A DNA stretch of 64,000 bases. Origin: Nymphaea colorata (lineage: Eukaryota; Streptophyta; Magnoliopsida; Nymphaeales; Nymphaeaceae). The stretch spans positions 18,119,716-18,183,715 of the forward strand of contig NC_045144.1 of NCBI RefSeq assembly GCF_008831285.2, read 5' to 3'. Under the pieces are notes generated by a model. It was not told where the DNA came from and searched no databases. It saw only the letters and a program-made list of their open reading frames with translations. The position numbers were made by a program, and so were the translations under genes. Below, piece by piece: positions 60,351 through 64,000 of this stretch; position 1 is the stretch's first letter; every line of letters starts with the position of its first letter.

Positions 60351-63300
60351 TACATGTTTAAACTTTAAAGTATTTGTTAGTGCATTGTCTGGCCAAAACT
60401 GGACCTTCTGCACTTATTGCAATTTCTTGGGCCTCACAGAAATTCCATTTGTTCAATCTAGATGTTGGTGGCCTTCCTCAAGGCGGCTACCATTCATCCT
60501 AGGTCCAAAAGCTCCTGCACCATCGCTTTGAATTCTGAAAGGCCATTTCCAAATGGCAAATAGAGCCCATGGTAATTGCCTCTATGGATCAAGCTTGGAT
60601 CATCTATAACCATAAATTAAATGATGAACTTTCAGGTGAACAATCAAATTTCTTCGACAGTTCTTGTCTTCTTGATCATGATACAGGCAATTTTTGTTTG
60701 CATTTCAACTTGTTCCTTTCCCTTGACAAATTGGTTTTCTTTGTGCAGAAACATATGACAGAAGTCCATCAGCATTTGTTTTCATTGCAGTTACACTCTT
60801 AAACTACATTTACATTCATTAGTGATGTGGCAGGATTCTTGGTACGTTCTCACATGACATTGTGGTTTAGGTGAGCCTACTGTACAACATCATGACAATA
60901 TGCAGTGGAAGACAGCGTGTAAACAGACCCCAGAGACCAAGCTTGCTCACAGCCTGCAAGATAAACAGAATTCACTCAAGAGCTATTTCTGCAACTAATA
61001 AACACACAAGTAAACAATTTATCACCACCAGAACAAGTAAAATAGACAGCTCAAGAAGACATACATCTTTAACAGTTGCCCCTTTAGCATTGTTGAGGAT
61101 AATAATAGACTGGATGATCCCATAATTTAAAATGCTTTCAATATCTTATAATGGAGGATATTTAGATATTTCCCGTGGTTAGGTTTTGCATGGTTATTCA
61201 ATATGGTGCTAACCTGTTTAAACCTATACGATACACTTACGATACACGATACACGATACACTTGTGCATTGTAGGCGTATCGCCCATATCGTACAAGGAA
61301 ACCTCTCTCTCCCTCTTTCTAAACACGCCTAAAAGTTGTGAAAGGGGAAGTTTTACTAGTTTTTCTACAAAAATTGCCCATTTATGTGATAAGTAGTCGA
61401 TTTAGGGGAGAAGTTGCTCGTGGAGAAGAAGGTTTGCTCATGGCCCTGTGGGGACGATGAAACATTGATTGATGATAATCATGACATTATATGTTGTGAA
61501 ATGATAATGTAATCTAAAACACTTTAAAATTGAAACTTTAAAGTTATGATGGATGCTTATTATGTTATTATGAATTTCTTATTTCTCATTTCTAAATGTG
61601 TTGTTATTATACTATGGCTTATGAATGATGTGAAGGTTTTTTTTATATGTAGAACACATTTTTTTTTCAATTTTTTTTTGTTTTCCTGATTTTACCGATT
61701 ATTTCTAAATTATTTCTCTCTTTTTTTTTTTTAATTTTATGAATTAAATAATTAGTTTATGATATCCTACACTATGTTTACAATATGTTACGATGCAGTG
61801 TATTTGTTGGCCCGACCGATACACGTTATGATACGCCTTTTACAACATTAGCTTTGCGTGCATTTGGTATTCAAGTGCATTTTTGTTTAAAATATAATCA
61901 ATTTCCTGCAAATTTGGTTTGCTAAACTTTTATGGAGATTTTAGTATGAAGTTTGACAAATATTTCTACTATATGCGTTGCATGTTTAGTCATTGATACA
62001 TTAAATAAGAAATCACTTACGTTTGTGGTTTATTCCTTGGTAGCTTCACTAAAGGCCATTTTTTAAGATAGTTGCTTCCAGGAGATCTTTTCTGCAATTT
62101 GGTGATGGGTCTGGGATTGCATTTTTGCAGCTGCAGATATGAAAGCCTTCTGTGGCCCAACACTTCCCCCATATTGAGTTATTTTGTGAACTTGCAATTT
62201 AAATTTCACTTTGGATCTTGTGTAGTTCCACTTTGATATGTCGTCTATATCACAGGTATGGAATAGCATAATCTCTCAGCATCCACTTTTGCAGTTATTT
62301 TTATTTCTCAATGTTGATACAACAACTTCATTAATACGATGTATGCAAATGATCTTAGGTTCAGCCAATTATTTGTGAAGGAACATATAAGTGCTTTAGA
62401 AATGAATATCTAAATGTTGCAATCTCATCTATTTGATGATGTCTATGGTTTCTATAAACTTGAGAATACTTGAATGAGAAAAAAGCAGCCATCATTAACA
62501 TGATTCTTCATTCTTGGTGGAAAAATCGACACCATTCACCCAACAGCAGCCTCTGATAAACTGCTCGAGGAGTCAAGGGTTCTGTATGTTTTCTCCTTCT
62601 TTCTGGGTTCTTTCATACCTTCATTATTGTCGTTATAACTTGTTTTGCCCAATTTATTTTGGTTTTTTTTTTCTCCAGCACTATTTCATCTGTTGATTTT
62701 TACAGTTTTGGCTGAAGATGATGGATAGATCTGATTGAATCTATCTGCAGGTGGATAGACCATTTCCTTCCATGCTATTTTTGGGGATCTGCATACTGGC
62801 CTTATTTGCATCCTGCCTCTTTGTGCAACCTATGTTCCTGAATTTTCATTCTATGTTCTCCTGTTGTATATATTCCTTTTGGCTGATGCTGTTAAGGTGA
62901 GGATTTATAGTAGTGATCACTTACACTCAACACTGTTTCTTTTTTTACTGCCTATTAGACCTGAAACAGCACCGGTCGTTCATAATGAATAAGGTCTCAT
63001 TCTTGTGAGATATTGAGAAATTTTTATATTTTCTTGCATTTGCACAAGACAATGCCAGAAAAAGTTTAACCGGGAAACAGAAGGGCAAGGGAAAAAGGTA
63101 AAATATACCAAATTAATGCAGAATGGTAATTTTCTTAAGTACTTGGGATAATATGACATTTTCTTCTGCACCCATATTTTATGTTTCAACTTTCAAGTAT
63201 CCGGTAATGTGTTTAGTAGTGCTCAACTGCTCATATTGTCATTGTTGTCTCATCTAAAACATCAAATTCGTTGCTTTTTTAAGCTTGGATAATACTGATA

Positions 63301-64000
63301 CTTGTGCTACAGTGTCATCTGAAGAACCTAATTTGAAACGGTTTTCATGAAGCTTCCTGATTTATCTAATTCATTCCCTTCTATCAGATATAATAGTAGA
63401 TCAGTAAATTTTATGTTTTTAGACTCTACAGGAGTTTGGGATTAGACAGGATAGCTGGATATACAGAACCTAAGAGAGTCTCTGGTACCTCTAGAACTAG
63501 CTTTTTCTGATAACTGAAATTACTGTATAATTTAGTGATCATTTAGGCCCCGGCCGTCTAAACTTGACTTCAATTGTGAGCCTTACCTTTTCCAATCTGT
63601 TAGTACAGATTGTGTTTCTTATGCCAACTTCTAGCTTTTGAGTTGGTGGCCGTACCTAAGGTTAATGGGAATATTAAGTGCAATAATAGAACATGAAAGT
63701 TTTGCTTCAAATTATTTGCTACTTTAACTAGACTTAACCAACAATGGTACGCCTCAGTTATGTTGTGTTAGGAAACCCTGCGGCTGTATTAGAAAATTCA
63801 AGAAATGACTCACTTTTTGATAGTTGAAACCAAGAGCTAATAGTTTACCCATGTCCTAAATGGTATTTTCCATAATCTATAGGTTCTTTCAAAACATTTA
63901 GTTGTCATATTATGTGTCCGCACCATTGTATGTGCACATAACACATCTATGAATTGTCGATATACCATTTGGTGTGCGGTACTTGTTATGGTTAGGCAGT
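60351..64000. other. Downstream region, no gene recognised
   Basis: After the PPR stop there are only short frames without known motifs. The CGTATCG-family element at 61205-61853 is the only structured feature. A stretch near 62700-62890 has an acceptor-like TCTGCAG and a GTGAGG donor-like site, but no reading frame between them resembles a known protein. Confidence 0.5.
61205..61853 (+). mobile_element. CGTATCG-family element, copy 3
   Basis: Left end: ACGATACACTTACGATACAC and further GATACAC units followed by GGCGTATCGCCCATATCGTA. Right end: CCCGACCGATACACG, TTATGATACGCC and TTTTACAACATT. The AT-rich body shares TATGGCTTATGAATGATG-like words with the copy at 23660-24147. It is non-coding. 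Confidence 0.6.

Noticed and set aside
62700-62890. Possible exon between TCTGCAG and GTGAGG, downstream of the second PPR gene
   Set aside because: None of the three frames gives a recognisable protein; it may be non-coding or intronic.
1-64000. CRISPR arrays, phage, defence islands or other prokaryotic systems
   Set aside because: Direct repeats here are microsatellites, tandem duplications or transposon ends; gene structure is plainly plant nuclear.

Overview
This is nuclear DNA of a flowering plant. The coding sequence is broken by spliceosomal GT-AG introns, two genes are plant-type DYW pentatricopeptide (PPR) proteins, and the AT-rich intergenic DNA is full of microsatellites, short inverted-repeat elements and decayed dispersed repeats. 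There are no operons, ribosome-binding sites, CRISPR arrays or prokaryotic features. The proteins match Arabidopsis counterparts clearly but at some distance. I cannot name the species; an early-diverging lineage is possible, but that is only an impression.

Layout. Positions 1-13084 hold no gene I can support, only repeats and simple-sequence tracts. Positions 13085-30311 (minus strand) hold a 17-exon SCD2 gene (coiled-coil partner of the SCD1 trafficking complex), rebuilt here exon by exon with every junction in phase; one intron appears to be GC-AG. Positions 35689-36057 (minus) hold a lone second copy of the SCD2 first exon, with the same phase-0 donor and no downstream exons of its own. 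Positions 38225-40213 (plus) hold an intronless mitochondrial DYW-PPR gene of the At3g26782/MEF14 type. Positions 44362-50044 (minus) hold a 12-exon CPL3 gene, an RNA polymerase II CTD phosphatase with an FCP1 catalytic domain and a C-terminal BRCT domain. Positions 54834-55499 (plus) hold a broken, internally deleted mitochondrial phosphate carrier. Positions 57870-60350 (plus) hold a second intronless DYW-PPR gene of the At5g13230 type, preceded by a 35-codon upstream ORF whose stop overlaps its start codon. Positions 60351-64000 show no gene I can support.

Functionally these are independent single-copy housekeeping loci: membrane trafficking and cytokinesis (SCD2), mitochondrial RNA editing (two PPR genes) and transcription control (CPL3). 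They do not form a pathway. Between them lie two well-defined hAT-type MITEs with 8-bp target-site duplications, a family of elements ending in CGTATCG-like sequence and TTTTACAACATT, and other dispersed families.

I found no unprecedented system. The best leads are the solitary in-phase SCD2 first exon (alternative promoter or duplication remnant), the GC-AG intron, the overlapping upstream ORF of the second PPR gene, the truncated carrier pseudogene that keeps a promoter-like leader, and the transposon families.
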